From: Arthrobacter sp. SLBN-100
GTDB taxonomy: Bacteria > Actinomycetota > Actinomycetes > Actinomycetales > Micrococcaceae
NCBI RefSeq assembly: GCF_006715305.1
Contig: NZ_VFMY01000001.1
Span: 62,001 to 126,000 of the forward strand
Reading direction: 5' to 3'
Length of the DNA: 64,000 nt
In this document: piece after piece, positions 1 through 9,296 of the stretch
How the letters are laid out: each line of letters opens with the position of its first letter
Numbering within the stretch: position 1 is the stretch's first letter
Notes under the pieces: generated by a model
Seen by the model: the letters and a program-made list of their open reading frames with translations, nothing else
Told to the model about the DNA's origin: nothing
Databases searched by the model: none
Position numbers and translations under genes: made by a program

Positions 1-440
1 CGCTCAAGAAAGTCGAAGATGAATACGACGTCGTCCTCATCGACTGCCAGCCGTCCCTCGGACTCCTCACCGTCAACGCACTGACCGCCGCACACGGCGT
101 TATCATTCCGCTGATCTGCGAGTTCTTTGCGCTCCGCGCCGTGGCCCTGCTGGTGGAAACCATCGACAAGGTCCAGGACCGGCTCAACCCCCGCCTGCAG
201 GTGGACGGTGTGCTGGCCACCATGTACGACGCCCGCACGCTGCACAGCCGCGAAGTGATCGCCCGCCTGGTGGAGGCCTTCGGGGACAAGGTCTTCGAAA
301 CCGTCATCAAGCGCTCCATCAAGTTCGCCGACGCCACCGTGGCCGCGGAACCCATCACCAGCTACGCGGCCACCCATGTGGGGGCCGACGCCTACCGCAG
401 GCTGGCCAAGGAACTGATTTCGCGCGGCGGCGCGCCCTAG
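1..440 (+). CDS. ParA-family ATPase, 3' part only (PldP/Soj-like)
   Basis: This is the C-terminal part of a ParA/MinD-type ATPase whose start lies before the window; the open frame runs from base 3 to the TAG at 440 (about 145 residues visible). The motif DCQPSLGLLTVNAL near the beginning is the Walker B/switch region typical of ParA proteins, and the rest fits the family's C-terminal lobe. scpA begins 7 bases downstream. In Corynebacterium and other actinobacteria a ParA-like protein without its own ParB (PldP) sits just before scpAB, so a role in division-site selection or chromosome organisation is likely, but this is inferred from position. The Walker A motif cannot be seen. Confidence 0.85.
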   Translation, partial: LKKVEDEYDVVLIDCQPSLGLLTVNALTAAHGVIIPLICEFFALRAVALLVETIDKVQDRLNPRLQVDGVLATMYDARTLHSREVIARLVEAFGDKVFETVIKRSIKFADATVAAEPITSYAATHVGADAYRRLAKELISRGGAP

Positions 441-446
441 CCACGC

Positions 447-1259
447 GTGGCCGAAACCAAGCCCGGCTTCGAGGTCCGGCTGGCCAACTTCACGGGTCCC
501 TTCGACCTCCTCCTGGGGCTGATCGCCAAGCACGAGCTGGACATCACCGAGGTGGCCATCGCCACCGTAACCGATGAGTTCATCAAGTACATCCGGAAGC
601 TGCAGAAGCTGGGCGAAGAATGGGCCCTCGATGAAGCCAGCGAGTTCCTGGTGATCGCCGCGACGCTCCTGGACCTCAAAGCTGCCCGGCTCCTGCCTGC
701 CGGAGAAGTCGAAGACAGTGAAGAGATCGCGCTGCTGGAAGCAAGGGACCTGCTCTTCGCCCGGCTGCTCCAGTACAAGGCCTTCAAGCAGGTGGCCGGC
801 CTCCTCGGTGAAACCCTGCACCAGGAGGCCTTGCGCTTTCCCCGGCAGGTGGCACTGGAGGAACACTTCGCCGCGATGCTTCCCGAACTCGTCTGGAAAC
901 ACACGCCCGAACAGTTTGCCCGCCTGGCGCAAGCAGCCATGCGGCCAAAGGCCCCGCAGCCAACAGAAGTGGGCCTGGCCCACCTTCACGGCGGCAAAGT
1001 CAGTGTGAAGGAGCAGGCTGAAATCGTGGGCCTGCGGCTTCAGCTGGAATCGCCGCTGACGTTCCGGACCCTGATCGCCGACGCTGACTCAACCCTGGTG
1101 GTGGTTGCCAGGTTCCTTGCCCTCCTGGAACTGTTCCGTGACAAGGCAGTTTCCTTCGACCAACTGTCGCCGTTGGGGGACCTGGCCGTGCACTGGACAG
1201 CCGGGAGCGGGGACTGGTCCGTGGAGAACGTCAGTGAGGAATTTGAGGAGCCGCTGTGA
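447..1259 (+). CDS. scpA: Segregation and condensation protein A (kleisin)
   Basis: ScpA is the kleisin that bridges SMC heads and, with ScpB, forms the condensin complex that compacts and segregates the chromosome. The 270-residue product has the typical opening FTGPFDLLLGLIAKHELDI at about residue 10, then VTDEFIKYI, and ends with the winged-helix segment that contacts SMC. The start is GTG at 447, only 7 bases after the upstream parA-like stop; there is no strong ribosome binding site, so coupling to the upstream gene is likely. The stop overlaps the scpB start by 4 bases (GTGA). Length and order are normal for the family. Confidence 0.95.
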   Translation: MAETKPGFEVRLANFTGPFDLLLGLIAKHELDITEVAIATVTDEFIKYIRKLQKLGEEWALDEASEFLVIAATLLDLKAARLLPAGEVEDSEEIALLEARDLLFARLLQYKAFKQVAGLLGETLHQEALRFPRQVALEEHFAAMLPELVWKHTPEQFARLAQAAMRPKAPQPTEVGLAHLHGGKVSVKEQAEIVGLRLQLESPLTFRTLIADADSTLVVVARFLALLELFRDKAVSFDQLSPLGDLAVHWTAGSGDWSVENVSEEFEEPL

Positions 1260-1918
1260 CTGAACATTCAACAGAAGGCGCAGGCCAGGGGGAGCCGGAC
1301 GTCGGAAATCTTCCCGGCGGCGCCAAAGCCGCCCTTGAGGCCGTGCTGATGGTCATCGACCAGCCCGCCACGGAGGAGGAGCTGGCGGCGGGCCTGGAGC
1401 TGACCATCGATGCGGTCGTCGCCCTGCTGGCAGAACTTCAACGGGAGTATAACGGCTATACTGTTAACGCCCCGGATATGGATTCAGCCAGCCAAGCTGG
1501 TTTCGGCTCCAGCCCCCGGGGTTTTGAATTGCGGAAAGTCGCCGGTGGCTGGCGGATCTACTCCCGTGCCGAATTCGCCCATGTCGTGGGCAAATATGTG
1601 CTGGAGGGGCAGACGGCCAGGCTCACCCAGGCCGCCCTGGAAACGCTCGCGGTGATCGCTTATCGCCAGCCGGTCTCCAGGGCCAGGGTGTCCGCAATCA
1701 GGGGGGTCAATGTTGACTCCGTCGTACGGACACTCGCCCAGCGCGGGCTGATCGAGGACTCGGGAACCGATCCCGAGTCCGGTGCCATCCTCTACCGGAC
1801 CACCACGTACTTCCTGGAACGGATGGGAATCAGTTCAGTGGCCGAGCTGCCGCAGCTGTCCCCGCACCTCCCGGGGCTGGACGGGATTGCGGAGTTCTAC
1901 GACGCCGAAAGAACGTAG
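1256..1918 (+). CDS. scpB: Segregation and condensation protein B
   Basis: ScpB is the winged-helix partner that dimerises and binds ScpA in the SMC condensin complex. The product is 220 residues, starting GTG in a 4-base overlap with scpA. Family landmarks are AALEAVLMVIDQPATEEEL near residue 25, GFELRKVAGGWRIYSR near residue 90, TLAVIAYRQPVSRARV near residue 140 and the winged-helix RGLIEDSG. Between the two winged helices (residues about 66-88, bases 1451-1518) lies an extra Ser/Asp/Gly-rich stretch that is more AT-rich than its surroundings and is absent from short ScpB proteins; it is probably a flexible loop. The assignment is firm. Confidence 0.95.
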   Translation: MTEHSTEGAGQGEPDVGNLPGGAKAALEAVLMVIDQPATEEELAAGLELTIDAVVALLAELQREYNGYTVNAPDMDSASQAGFGSSPRGFELRKVAGGWRIYSRAEFAHVVGKYVLEGQTARLTQAALETLAVIAYRQPVSRARVSAIRGVNVDSVVRTLAQRGLIEDSGTDPESGAILYRTTTYFLERMGISSVAELPQLSPHLPGLDGIAEFYDAERT

Positions 1919-2033
1919 GCAGGGAACCAGCCCTGGCTGCGGCAAGAGTACTTTACAAAGGCAGATTATTTCTGCGCGGCTGGCTAGGGTTGTCTTTGGA
2001 CACCTTGCCGGTCAATATATCGAAGGACGGGTC

Positions 2034-3242
2034 ATGACACAGGCGGGACGCCAGGGTTCACCACGTAGCGGTTCGGGACGCAACAGCTCCGGACACAACA
2101 GCACGCCGGGACGCAACACATCCCAGGGCGGCAATTCCGGCGCCGGCTTCCGCGGCGGTTCGGCCAAGCGCGCCGGCGGGTTCGGCAGCGACCGGCCCCA
2201 CCGCGCACCGAAGCCGCGCGAGGAGCGGTTTATCGATCCGGACCAGGCACCGGAAGCCCGGACCGGACGCGGAGCCGCGGAACAAAAGCCCGCCAAGCCC
2301 TCTTCCCGCAAGCCTGCCGCGCGCAAGCCGGGGGCCAAGAAAGCGCCCGGAACGCCCGGGGCACCCAAGCAGAAGCCACGTACCGGCGCACCGGGAGCAG
2401 CCGCTTCCCGTGCCTTCGGCAGCGAACGCTTCGGCCAGAACCTGGGGCCGGTCCGCAGGCCAACACGTAAGAAGGGCCCGCGGGGCGAGGTTCCCCAGTC
2501 CGAACTCCACGATGCCGACGGCGTGCGGCTGCAAAAGGTGATGGCCTCCGCAGGAGTGGCATCACGGCGCGTCTGCGAGGAGATGATTGCCGAAGGCCGG
2601 GTGGAAGTGGATGGCCAGGTGGTCACCGAGCTCGGCGTCCGCATCGACCCGAAGACCGCCGTCATCCACGTCGACGGCATCCGGATCCAGCTGGACGAAA
2701 ACATGGTGTACATGGTGTTCAACAAGCCCAAGGGTGTTGTCTCCACCATGGAGGATCCCGAGGGCAGGCCCTGCATCAGTGACTTCCTCCGGAACCAGCA
2801 CGGCGAACGGCTCTTCCACGTGGGCCGGCTTGACGTCGCCACCGAGGGGCTGCTCCTGCTGACGAACGACGGCGAGCTGGCCAACCGCCTGACCCACCCG
2901 TCCTACGAGGTTCCCAAGACGTACCTCGTGCAGGTCCGCGGGCCGTTCCCGCAGGGTATCGGTGCCCAGCTCAAGCAGGGCGTGGAACTCGAGGACGGCT
3001 TCGCGAACGTCGACTCCTTCCGGCTGGTCGACTCCACCCCCGGCCATGTGCTGATCGAGGTTGTGCTGCACTCCGGCAAGAACCGCATCGTCCGCCGCCT
3101 GTTCGACGCCGTCGGGTTCCCGGTCCTGCGGCTGGTCCGGGTAAAGGTGGGACCCATTGGCCTGGGCGACCAGCGCCAGGGAAGCATCCGCAACCTCGGC
3201 AAGCAGGAAGTCGGCCATCTGCTGGCATCCGTAGGGCTCTGA
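2034..3242 (+). CDS. rluB: rRNA pseudouridine synthase, RluB type, with long basic N-terminal tail
   Basis: The product isomerises a uridine in 23S rRNA to pseudouridine. The start is ATG 2034, supported by GAAGGA at 2022-2027 six bases upstream; longer in-frame openings would run into scpB. The 402-residue product has about 155 residues of Gly/Ser/Lys/Arg/Pro-rich, probably disordered sequence, then an S4 RNA-binding domain (RLQKVMASAGVASRR) and the catalytic domain with GRLDVATEGLLLLTNDG, whose Asp is the nucleophile. Basic tails are common in actinobacterial homologues. A 115-bp gap separates it from scpB, so it may have its own promoter. tyrA follows after 2 bases. Confidence 0.9.
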   Translation: MTQAGRQGSPRSGSGRNSSGHNSTPGRNTSQGGNSGAGFRGGSAKRAGGFGSDRPHRAPKPREERFIDPDQAPEARTGRGAAEQKPAKPSSRKPAARKPGAKKAPGTPGAPKQKPRTGAPGAAASRAFGSERFGQNLGPVRRPTRKKGPRGEVPQSELHDADGVRLQKVMASAGVASRRVCEEMIAEGRVEVDGQVVTELGVRIDPKTAVIHVDGIRIQLDENMVYMVFNKPKGVVSTMEDPEGRPCISDFLRNQHGERLFHVGRLDVATEGLLLLTNDGELANRLTHPSYEVPKTYLVQVRGPFPQGIGAQLKQGVELEDGFANVDSFRLVDSTPGHVLIEVVLHSGKNRIVRRLFDAVGFPVLRLVRVKVGPIGLGDQRQGSIRNLGKQEVGHLLASVGL

Positions 3243-3244
3243 CC

Positions 3245-4354
3245 ATGTCCGCTTTCCAGAGCCACGGCCGCGGGCACCTGGACGGGCCGGTGGTGGTCAT
3301 CGGCACGGGGCTGCTCGGGACCAGCATCGGCCTGGGACTGCGCGGGCGGGGCGTACCGGTGTACCTCTCCGATCCATCGCCCACCAACCAGGCTGTTGCG
3401 GTGGACATCGGGGCAGGGCAACCGCTGGCTGCGCTTGCAGGTGGTGTGCCGCAGCTGGTGGTTGTTGCCGCCCCGCCGGATGTCACAGCCGATGTGGTTG
3501 CGAAGGCGCTGGCTGACTACCCGCAATCCGTGGTGGTGGACATTGCCAGCGTCAAGGCGGGGATCCTCTCGGGCCTGCGCAGCCGCGGCGCTGACCTGTC
3601 ACGCTACGTGGGCACCCATCCCATGGCCGGACGGGAAAAGTCGGGGCCGGTTGCTGCCCGGGGCGAGCTGTTCACCTCCATGCCATGGGTGCTCTGCCCG
3701 TCGGACGAGACTTCGGGTGCCGCCCTCCAGGTGGCCCGTTCGCTGGCCACCGACCTGGGGGCCGTGGTTTCCCAGTTCACGGCCGACGAGCACGACGAAG
3801 CAGTGGCCCTGGTCTCGCACCTGCCCCAGGTCATGTCATCGCTTTTGGCCAGCCGGCTGCAGGGCACGCCCCTGCATGCGCTGTCCCTGGCCGGCAACGG
3901 GCTCCGGGACGTTACCCGGATCGCCGCCAGCGATCCCACCCTGTGGGTGCAGATCCTGGGCGGCAACGCGGCGAAGGTAGTGGAGATCCTTTACGGCGTC
4001 CGCGAGGACCTCAACCGGCTGATCGGTACTTTGGAACAGCCCGCGGCCGCGGGTGCGCGCCTGGATCTGGCGCAACTGATCAGTGAAGGCAACGCAGGCC
4101 AGGCCCGGATCCCGGGAAAGCACGGCGGGCCTCCGCAGGCGTATTCGTGGCTCACCGTTCTGGTGGACGACAAGCCGGGCCAGATCGCGCAGCTGTTGAC
4201 CGAGATCGGTGAAATCGGCGTAAACGTTGAGGACTTGCGGCTGGACCATTCATCCGGCCAGAACGTGGGCATGGTGGAATTGTCAGTGTTGCCCAATAAG
4301 CATGACCACCTGATCGAAGCATTAAACGACCGCGGATGGCGGGTACTCCAGTAA
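3245..4354 (+). CDS. tyrA: Prephenate dehydrogenase with C-terminal ACT domain
   Basis: This enzyme makes 4-hydroxyphenylpyruvate from prephenate with NAD(P)+, the committed step of tyrosine synthesis. The 369-residue product has the nucleotide-binding motif GTGLLG at residues 20-25, the family motif GTHPMAGREKSG near residue 120, a helical dimerisation domain, and an ACT-like regulatory domain at about residues 300-350 (LVDDKPGQIAQLLTEIGEI), which in relatives senses tyrosine. ATG 3245 lies 2 bases after the rluB stop. The stop overlaps the cmk start (TAATG). Arogenate as substrate cannot be excluded from sequence. Confidence 0.9.
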   Translation: MSAFQSHGRGHLDGPVVVIGTGLLGTSIGLGLRGRGVPVYLSDPSPTNQAVAVDIGAGQPLAALAGGVPQLVVVAAPPDVTADVVAKALADYPQSVVVDIASVKAGILSGLRSRGADLSRYVGTHPMAGREKSGPVAARGELFTSMPWVLCPSDETSGAALQVARSLATDLGAVVSQFTADEHDEAVALVSHLPQVMSSLLASRLQGTPLHALSLAGNGLRDVTRIAASDPTLWVQILGGNAAKVVEILYGVREDLNRLIGTLEQPAAAGARLDLAQLISEGNAGQARIPGKHGGPPQAYSWLTVLVDDKPGQIAQLLTEIGEIGVNVEDLRLDHSSGQNVGMVELSVLPNKHDHLIEALNDRGWRVLQ

Positions 4355-5067
4355 TGACACAGGAACTTCTTGACACCCTGCCGGCGCTTCGCGTCGGCAG
4401 GCCGCTGGTGGTTGCCATCGACGGGCCGTCAGGCTCGGGCAAGTCCAGCGTCAGCAAGGAAGTGGCCCGCCGGCTTCGCCTGGCCTACCTCGATACCGGT
4501 GCGATGTACCGCGCCCTCACCTGGTACTGCGTTACCAGGGGGATTGACCTGGAGGACGCCGCCTCCGTGGAGCAGGCCTCCCGCGACCTTGTCCTGGACC
4601 TGAGCACCAGCCCCAACGAGGAGTACGTCCGGGTGGACGGGGTGGATGTTACAGACGCCATCCGCGAACCCGCCATCTCCTCGGCAGTCAGTGCCGTAGC
4701 TACCACCCTGGGCGCCAGGACGGAGCTCATCCGGCGGCAGCGGGCCCTGATTGAAAAGCACCACCGCCGCATGGTGGTGGAAGGCAGGGACATCACTACC
4801 GTCGTCGCGCCCGGCGCAGAGGTGCGGATGCTGCTGACGGCCAGCGAGGAAGCCCGGCTTCGCCGCCGCGGTATCCAGCTTGGCGGTACGCAGAACGCCG
4901 AACAATTGGCCGCGCAGGTCACCCGCCGCGACGCAAAGGATTCCACGGTGGTCAACTTCACGCAGGCCGCCTCCGGCGTGGTCACGCTGGACTCCTCGGA
5001 GCTCGACTTCGACCAGACAGTTGCCGCAGCCCTGGTGATTGTGACCAAGGTCCTGAACCGTGACTGA
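4354..5067 (+). CDS. cmk: Cytidylate kinase
   Basis: Cmk phosphorylates CMP/dCMP to the diphosphates with ATP. The product (237 residues from ATG 4354) has the P-loop AIDGPSGSGKSS near residue 20, the NMP-binding segment YLDTGAMYRALTW, and the lid-region arginines (EARLRRRGIQ). ATG 4354 overlaps the tyrA stop as TAATG; an in-frame ATG at 4336 would add six residues and overlaps tyrA more, and neither has a good ribosome binding site. The 3' end overlaps the acyltransferase by 8 bases, and der follows that gene. The cmk-der pairing is common in bacteria. Confidence 0.93.
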   Translation: MTQELLDTLPALRVGRPLVVAIDGPSGSGKSSVSKEVARRLRLAYLDTGAMYRALTWYCVTRGIDLEDAASVEQASRDLVLDLSTSPNEEYVRVDGVDVTDAIREPAISSAVSAVATTLGARTELIRRQRALIEKHHRRMVVEGRDITTVVAPGAEVRMLLTASEEARLRRRGIQLGGTQNAEQLAAQVTRRDAKDSTVVNFTQAASGVVTLDSSELDFDQTVAAALVIVTKVLNRD

Positions 5068-5788
5068 GCCGGTAAGGACTGAGAGCAGGCCGGACATTCC
5101 CGCCGGCTGGACCATGGCCTGGAGCCGGCCGGTGGGCTGGGTCCTGGACCACCTGGTCTACCGGACATCGGTCACCGGGCGGGACAACGTCCCCACCGGC
5201 GGTCCGGTGATTTTCGCCGCGAACCACATCAGTTTCCTGGACGGGCCGGTCATGTTCGGTGCCTCGCCGCGGCCCATGCACATCCTGGTGAAACAGGAGA
5301 TGTTCTCGGGGTTCCTGGGCCGGGTCCTCACCGCCTCCGGGCAACTGCCGGTGGACCGTTCCGGAGACCGCGCAGCGCTGCAGCGCTGCAGGAAAGTGCT
5401 CGACGCCGGCCGTTGCGTGGGGATTCTTCCCGAGGGAACGCGGGGGACCGGGGCGGCAGAAGACATCAACGGCGGCGTTGCCTGGCTGGCCCTGCACTCC
5501 GGAGCCCCGGTAGTGCCTGTTTCGATCCTGGGCACCCGCAAGGGCAACGAGCACCTTGATTCGGTACCGCGGCCGGGCAGGCGGTTCCACGTCAGCTTCG
5601 GGAATGCGCTGACCCTGAGCCGAAGGGCCGGGGAAAGCGGCCGTGCTTCAATGGACAGGGCGGCGCTGGAGATCCGGGCCGCACTGTCAGGGCACGTGCA
5701 GGATTCCATTCAGCTCACCGGGCAGCCACTGCCGGCGGCCGACAATTCACAAAGACTTCACAGCAGTAGCCGGGACGCCGGCAGATGA
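5060..5788 (+). CDS. 1-acyl-sn-glycerol-3-phosphate acyltransferase (PlsC family)
   Basis: This membrane-associated acyltransferase probably adds the second acyl chain of phosphatidic acid. The 242-residue product carries the catalytic HX4D motif in [12 protein letters not shown] (about residue 55), a substrate-binding arginine region QLPVDRSGD, and the EGTR motif in [10 protein letters not shown]. The start is GTG, overlapping cmk by 8 bases; the end overlaps the first possible der codon by 4 bases. A second acyltransferase of the same family lies at 22021-22887, so the exact substrate of each is uncertain. The position between cmk and der is conserved in actinobacteria. Confidence 0.85.
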   Translation: MTEPVRTESRPDIPAGWTMAWSRPVGWVLDHLVYRTSVTGRDNVPTGGPVIFAANHISFLDGPVMFGASPRPMHILVKQEMFSGFLGRVLTASGQLPVDRSGDRAALQRCRKVLDAGRCVGILPEGTRGTGAAEDINGGVAWLALHSGAPVVPVSILGTRKGNEHLDSVPRPGRRFHVSFGNALTLSRRAGESGRASMDRAALEIRAALSGHVQDSIQLTGQPLPAADNSQRLHSSSRDAGR

Positions 5789-5805
5789 CCACTAAGGACA
5801 GTGCA

Positions 5806-7356
5806 ATGAGCGACACCACCCAGACCTCCGGCCACCCAGGCGCCGGCGACGACGAATACACCCCCACAGGCACCGACCAGGTTGCCGAGCGGCTGGCGGC
5901 AATTGACGACGACGAAGCGGAGCTCCGCGCGGCGTCCCTCCGGGCGGGACTTGAGGACTACGACCTTGACGAGGACGACGCCGCGCTCCTCAGCGGCGAG
6001 TACGGCGACGAGGACTACGACGGTCCGGTCAAGCTTGACCCCGTCCTGGCCATCATCGGCCGCCCCAACGTGGGCAAGTCCACCCTGGTGAACCGCATCC
6101 TCGGCCGGCGCGAAGCAGTGGTGGAAGACACCCCCGGCGTCACCCGCGACCGTGTCATGTACTCCGCCCACTGGAACGGCCGCAACTTCACCCTGGTGGA
6201 CACCGGCGGCTGGGAACACGACGCCCGCGGCATCCACGCCCGGGTGGCAGAGCAGGCCGAAATGGCCGTGGAGCTTGCGGACGCAGTTCTCTTCGTCGTC
6301 GATTCCGCCGTGGGCGCCACCGCCACCGACGAAGGCGTGATGAAGATGCTGCGCCGCAGCAAGAAGCCGGTCATCATGGTGGCCAACAAGGTGGATGACT
6401 TCGCCCAGGAAGCTGACTCCGCTGCCCTGTGGGGCCTCGGCTTCGGCGAGCCCTACCCCGTGTCCGCCCTGCACGGCCGGGGCGTGGCCGACCTGCTGGA
6501 CCACGTGCTGGACGTCCTTCCCGAGTTCTCCACCATTGAAGGCCTGGAACGCTCCGGCGGCCCCCGCCGCATCGCCCTGATCGGCCGCCCCAACGTGGGC
6601 AAGTCATCGCTGCTGAACAAGCTCGCCGGCACCGAGCGGGTGGTGGTGGACAACACTGCCGGAACTACCCGTGACCCCGTGGACGAATTCATTGAGCTCG
6701 GCGGCCGGACCTGGCGGTTCGTGGACACGGCAGGCATCCGGCGCCGCCAGCACATGGCGCAGGGCGCGGACTTCTATGCCTCCCTGCGGACGCAGGCCGC
6801 GCTCGAAAAGGCGGAGGTCGCCGTCGTGCTCCTCGCCGTGGATGAGGTCCTCAGCGAGCAGGACGTCCGGATCCTGCAGCTCGCCATTGAATCGGGCCGC
6901 GCCCTGGTGCTGGCGTTCAACAAGTGGGACCTGCTCGACGACGAACGCCGGCGCTACCTTGAGCGTGAAATCGAGCAGGACCTGGCGCACGTGAGCTGGG
7001 CTCCCCGGGTCAATATCTCGGCAAAGACGGGGTGGCACAAGGACCGCCTGGTTCCTGCCCTGGACGTGGCGCTGGAAAGCTGGGACAAGCGTATTGCCAC
7101 CGGCCGCCTGAATGCCTTCCTGGGCGAACTCGTGGCAGCCCACCCGCACCCCGTGCGTGGCGGCAAGCAGCCGCGCATCCTTTTCGGCACCCAGGCCTCA
7201 AGCCGGCCGCCGAAGTTCGTGCTGTTCACCACCGGCTTCCTGGACCCAGGGTACCGGCGCTTCATCACCCGCCGCCTGCGGGAAACCTTTGGCTTCGAGG
7301 GCTCGCCCATCGAGGTCAGCATGCGGGTGCGGGAAAAGCGGGGCAAGAAGCGTTAA
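5806..7356 (+). CDS. der: Ribosome assembly GTPase Der (EngA)
   Basis: Der is the double-GTPase that helps mature the 50S ribosomal subunit. The product has two complete G domains: first [16 protein letters not shown] with DTGGWE and NKVD, second [16 protein letters not shown] with DTAGIRR and NKWDLL, followed by a KH-like C-terminal domain and a lysine-rich end. The start is chosen at ATG 5806 because AAGGA (5794-5798) lies 7 bases upstream; an ATG at 5785 in a 4-base overlap with the acyltransferase would add seven residues. About 75 acidic residues precede the first G domain, as is usual in actinobacterial Der. It is the last gene before the tRNA. Confidence 0.95.
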   Translation: MSDTTQTSGHPGAGDDEYTPTGTDQVAERLAAIDDDEAELRAASLRAGLEDYDLDEDDAALLSGEYGDEDYDGPVKLDPVLAIIGRPNVGKSTLVNRILGRREAVVEDTPGVTRDRVMYSAHWNGRNFTLVDTGGWEHDARGIHARVAEQAEMAVELADAVLFVVDSAVGATATDEGVMKMLRRSKKPVIMVANKVDDFAQEADSAALWGLGFGEPYPVSALHGRGVADLLDHVLDVLPEFSTIEGLERSGGPRRIALIGRPNVGKSSLLNKLAGTERVVVDNTAGTTRDPVDEFIELGGRTWRFVDTAGIRRRQHMAQGADFYASLRTQAALEKAEVAVVLLAVDEVLSEQDVRILQLAIESGRALVLAFNKWDLLDDERRRYLEREIEQDLAHVSWAPRVNISAKTGWHKDRLVPALDVALESWDKRIATGRLNAFLGELVAAHPHPVRGGKQPRILFGTQASSRPPKFVLFTTGFLDPGYRRFITRRLRETFGFEGSPIEVSMRVREKRGKKR

Positions 7357-7504
7357 TTGCGACACACCAGGGTTCCGAAGCCCGGAAAGTGTCACAGGCA
7401 CCCTCCGGAATCGTGTAAGCTCTTCTAGGTGGTTCAGCCGGACTGCTGGTGGAAATCCCGGGGTTGGCCCGCGGATGAAGCGCAGCGGAGAACGGCGGAA
7501 CTGA

Positions 7505-7581
<77 letters not shown>

Positions 7582-7584
7582 AAG

Positions 7585-7627
7585 AAGTGGAGGCACCGGA
7601 GAGATCCGGTGCCTCCACTTTTTTTTT
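7585..7627 (+). terminator. Rho-independent terminator after tRNA-Pro
   Basis: A perfect 16-bp stem (7585-7600 with 7605-7620) with the tetraloop GAGA is followed by a run of nine T (7619-7627). It ends the tRNA transcript. Confidence 0.93.
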
Positions 7628-7650
7628 GCCCTCTGGGGCCAGCCCGAAAA

Positions 7651-7725
7651 CGCCCCATCACCTCCCGCATCAATCCGGGGAACGCGCCATCACCTCCAGC
7701 AGTGAATCGGGAAACGCGCCATCAC
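7651..7725. repeat. Three-copy 32-bp direct repeat overlapping the end of the glycosylase gene
   Basis: The core CGCGCCATCAC (first copy CGCCCCATCAC) starts at 7651, 7683 and 7715, an exact 32-bp period, with partly similar sequence between the cores (ATC/ATCGGGGAAA-like). The third copy runs into the last codons of the minus-strand glycosylase. Read on the minus strand the core is GTGATGGCGCG. It is too short and too degenerate to be a CRISPR array and no cas genes are near. Confidence 0.6.
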
Positions 7726-8591
7726 TTGAGGAATTTCGACGTCCTGCGGTCGGCCAGGATCTTGCCCTTCGTCTGGCAGGTGGGGCAGTACTGCAGCGCG
7801 GTATCGGCGAAGGAAACCTCGCGGACGGTGTCCCCGCACACGGGACATGGCAGACCCGTCCGGGCATGGACCCGCATGTGGCTCCGCTTGACGTCCTTCA
7901 GGTCCTTCGGCGGCTTGCCGCGTGCCTCCGCCAAAGCCGTGCCCAGGACGCTGTGGATGGCGTCGTACAGGACCTGGGTTGTCCCGCGGTCCAGCGATTT
8001 GGCCGTGGCAAAGGGCGAGATCCGCGCTGCATGGAGGATCTCGTCACTGTAGGCGTTCCCAATGCCGGCTATCACGCTCTGGCTCCTCAGGAGCCCTTTG
8101 ATCTGCTGTGAACTGCCGGCGAGGATCTCCGCCAGCATGCCGGCGTCGAACGCCTCGGTGAACGGGTCCGGGCCCAGGGTGGCGATGCCCGGAACGTCCT
8201 GGGGATCCCGTACCACGTAGACGGCCAGGCTCTTTTTGGTTCCAGCCTCGGTAAGGTCGAAGCCGCGCGGTCCATCCGAGCCCTCGAAAGTGAAACGGGC
8301 CGCGATGTGGCCCTTGCCCATCCTCAGTTGAGCATCAGTGGGGGAGTCCGTGAAGCGCACCCATCCGGCCCGGGCCAGATGGAACACCAGGGAAATCCCG
8401 CCGGTGTCGATGCTGACAAACTTGCCGAAGCGACGCACGCCGGTCACCGTCCTGCCCTCGAGGGCGTTGTACGGCGGATCCGCCGTCTTGAGCACGGCGA
8501 AGGAAACGATCTGCACCTTGGTCACCGACGTTCCCTGGAGATGCTTGTCAAGAAATTCAGCCAGCCCGGCCACCTCGGGGAGTTCGGGCAT
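7722..8591 (-). CDS. Formamidopyrimidine-DNA glycosylase / endonuclease VIII family protein
   Basis: This is a base-excision repair glycosylase with AP-lyase activity. The product (289 residues) starts MPELPEV, so after Met removal the catalytic Pro and the following Glu are in place. The helix-two-turn-helix region SQQIKGLLRSQSVIAGIGN is present, and the C-terminal zinc finger has its four cysteines (CPVC ... CPTC) followed by a conserved Arg segment (ADRRTSKFLK). Sequence alone does not decide between oxidised-purine (Fpg) and oxidised-pyrimidine (Nei) preference; the divergence from a canonical MutM suggests the actinobacterial Fpg2/Nei-like group. It is transcribed away from gcvH and ends close to the tRNA terminator. 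Confidence 0.88.
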   Translation of the reverse strand: MPELPEVAGLAEFLDKHLQGTSVTKVQIVSFAVLKTADPPYNALEGRTVTGVRRFGKFVSIDTGGISLVFHLARAGWVRFTDSPTDAQLRMGKGHIAARFTFEGSDGPRGFDLTEAGTKKSLAVYVVRDPQDVPGIATLGPDPFTEAFDAGMLAEILAGSSQQIKGLLRSQSVIAGIGNAYSDEILHAARISPFATAKSLDRGTTQVLYDAIHSVLGTALAEARGKPPKDLKDVKRSHMRVHARTGLPCPVCGDTVREVSFADTALQYCPTCQTKGKILADRRTSKFLK

Positions 8592-8686
8592 CGCTAGCCC
8601 GCCGCTTCCCGGGGCAGGGGGACAATGCGCGCGGTCATGCGTCCCATCTTGTCAGAATCCCCCGCGAAGGCCCCGGCAGTTGTGCC

Positions 8687-8692
8687 TATACT
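8687..8692 (+). promoter_or_regulatory. Probable -10 element for gcvH
   Basis: TATACT with a TG four bases upstream (TGCC before the hexamer) sits 61 bases before the gcvH start. No clear -35 is visible at the normal distance. Confidence 0.4.
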
Positions 8693-8753
8693 TTCAGCGG
8701 CGGCCTGTTTGGGCCCCGTTGACATTGGTGTTCGACCCGATGAAAGGCCCCTG

Positions 8754-9140
8754 ATGAGCAACATTCCCGAAGACCTGTCCTACACCGCCGAACATGAGTG
8801 GGTATCCGCTGCCAATGGCGACGGCGTGGTGCGCGTGGGCATCACCGATTTCGCCCAGGACGCGCTCGGGGATGTTGTTTATGCCCAGATGCCCGAAGCC
8901 GGCACAAAGATTACGGCGAACGAAGTGGTGGGCGAGGTTGAGTCCACCAAGAGCGTCAGCGATATCTACGCCCCGGTCAGCGGTGAAGTAGTGGCCCGCA
9001 ACGACTCCCTGGACACCGATTCGGCCCTGATCAACACCGATCCCTACGGCGACGGCTGGCTCATCGAGGTCAAACTGGCCGAACCTGACGCCGTCGAGTC
9101 ATTGCTCAGTGCATCCGAGTACGAACAACAGGTAGGCTGA
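8754..9140 (+). CDS. gcvH: Glycine cleavage system H protein
   Basis: GcvH carries the lipoyl arm that shuttles the aminomethyl group between the P, T and L proteins of glycine cleavage. The 128-residue product has the lipoylation motif EVESTKSVSDIYAP with the acceptor lysine at residue 66, and the typical start TAEHEWV. ATG 8754 follows AAAGG (8743-8747). The other gcv genes are not in this window. It heads the block gcvH-garA-MerR-BFN-MerR, the same order as Rv1826-Rv1830 in Mycobacterium tuberculosis, so its place probably reflects ancient linkage with the metabolic regulator GarA. Confidence 0.94.
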   Translation: MSNIPEDLSYTAEHEWVSAANGDGVVRVGITDFAQDALGDVVYAQMPEAGTKITANEVVGEVESTKSVSDIYAPVSGEVVARNDSLDTDSALINTDPYGDGWLIEVKLAEPDAVESLLSASEYEQQVG

Positions 9141-9296
9141 AAGCTAACCGGTGCATCCGGTTCGGCCCGGAGTGCAGGCGGAACGTCTTCGCACGTCAAA
9201 GGCCGGATCGGGAGCCGGGTCCGGACCTGCCGGGCAGGCCGGAGGGCAAAAGTTGAATGTCGGCGTGAGAGCCGCATCGGGAAAGAGGAGGAGTCC

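Noticed and set aside
7651..7725. CRISPR array made of the 32-bp periodic repeats
   Set aside because: Only about 11 bases are well conserved per unit, the spacers are themselves partly similar, and the last unit is coding; there are no cas genes.
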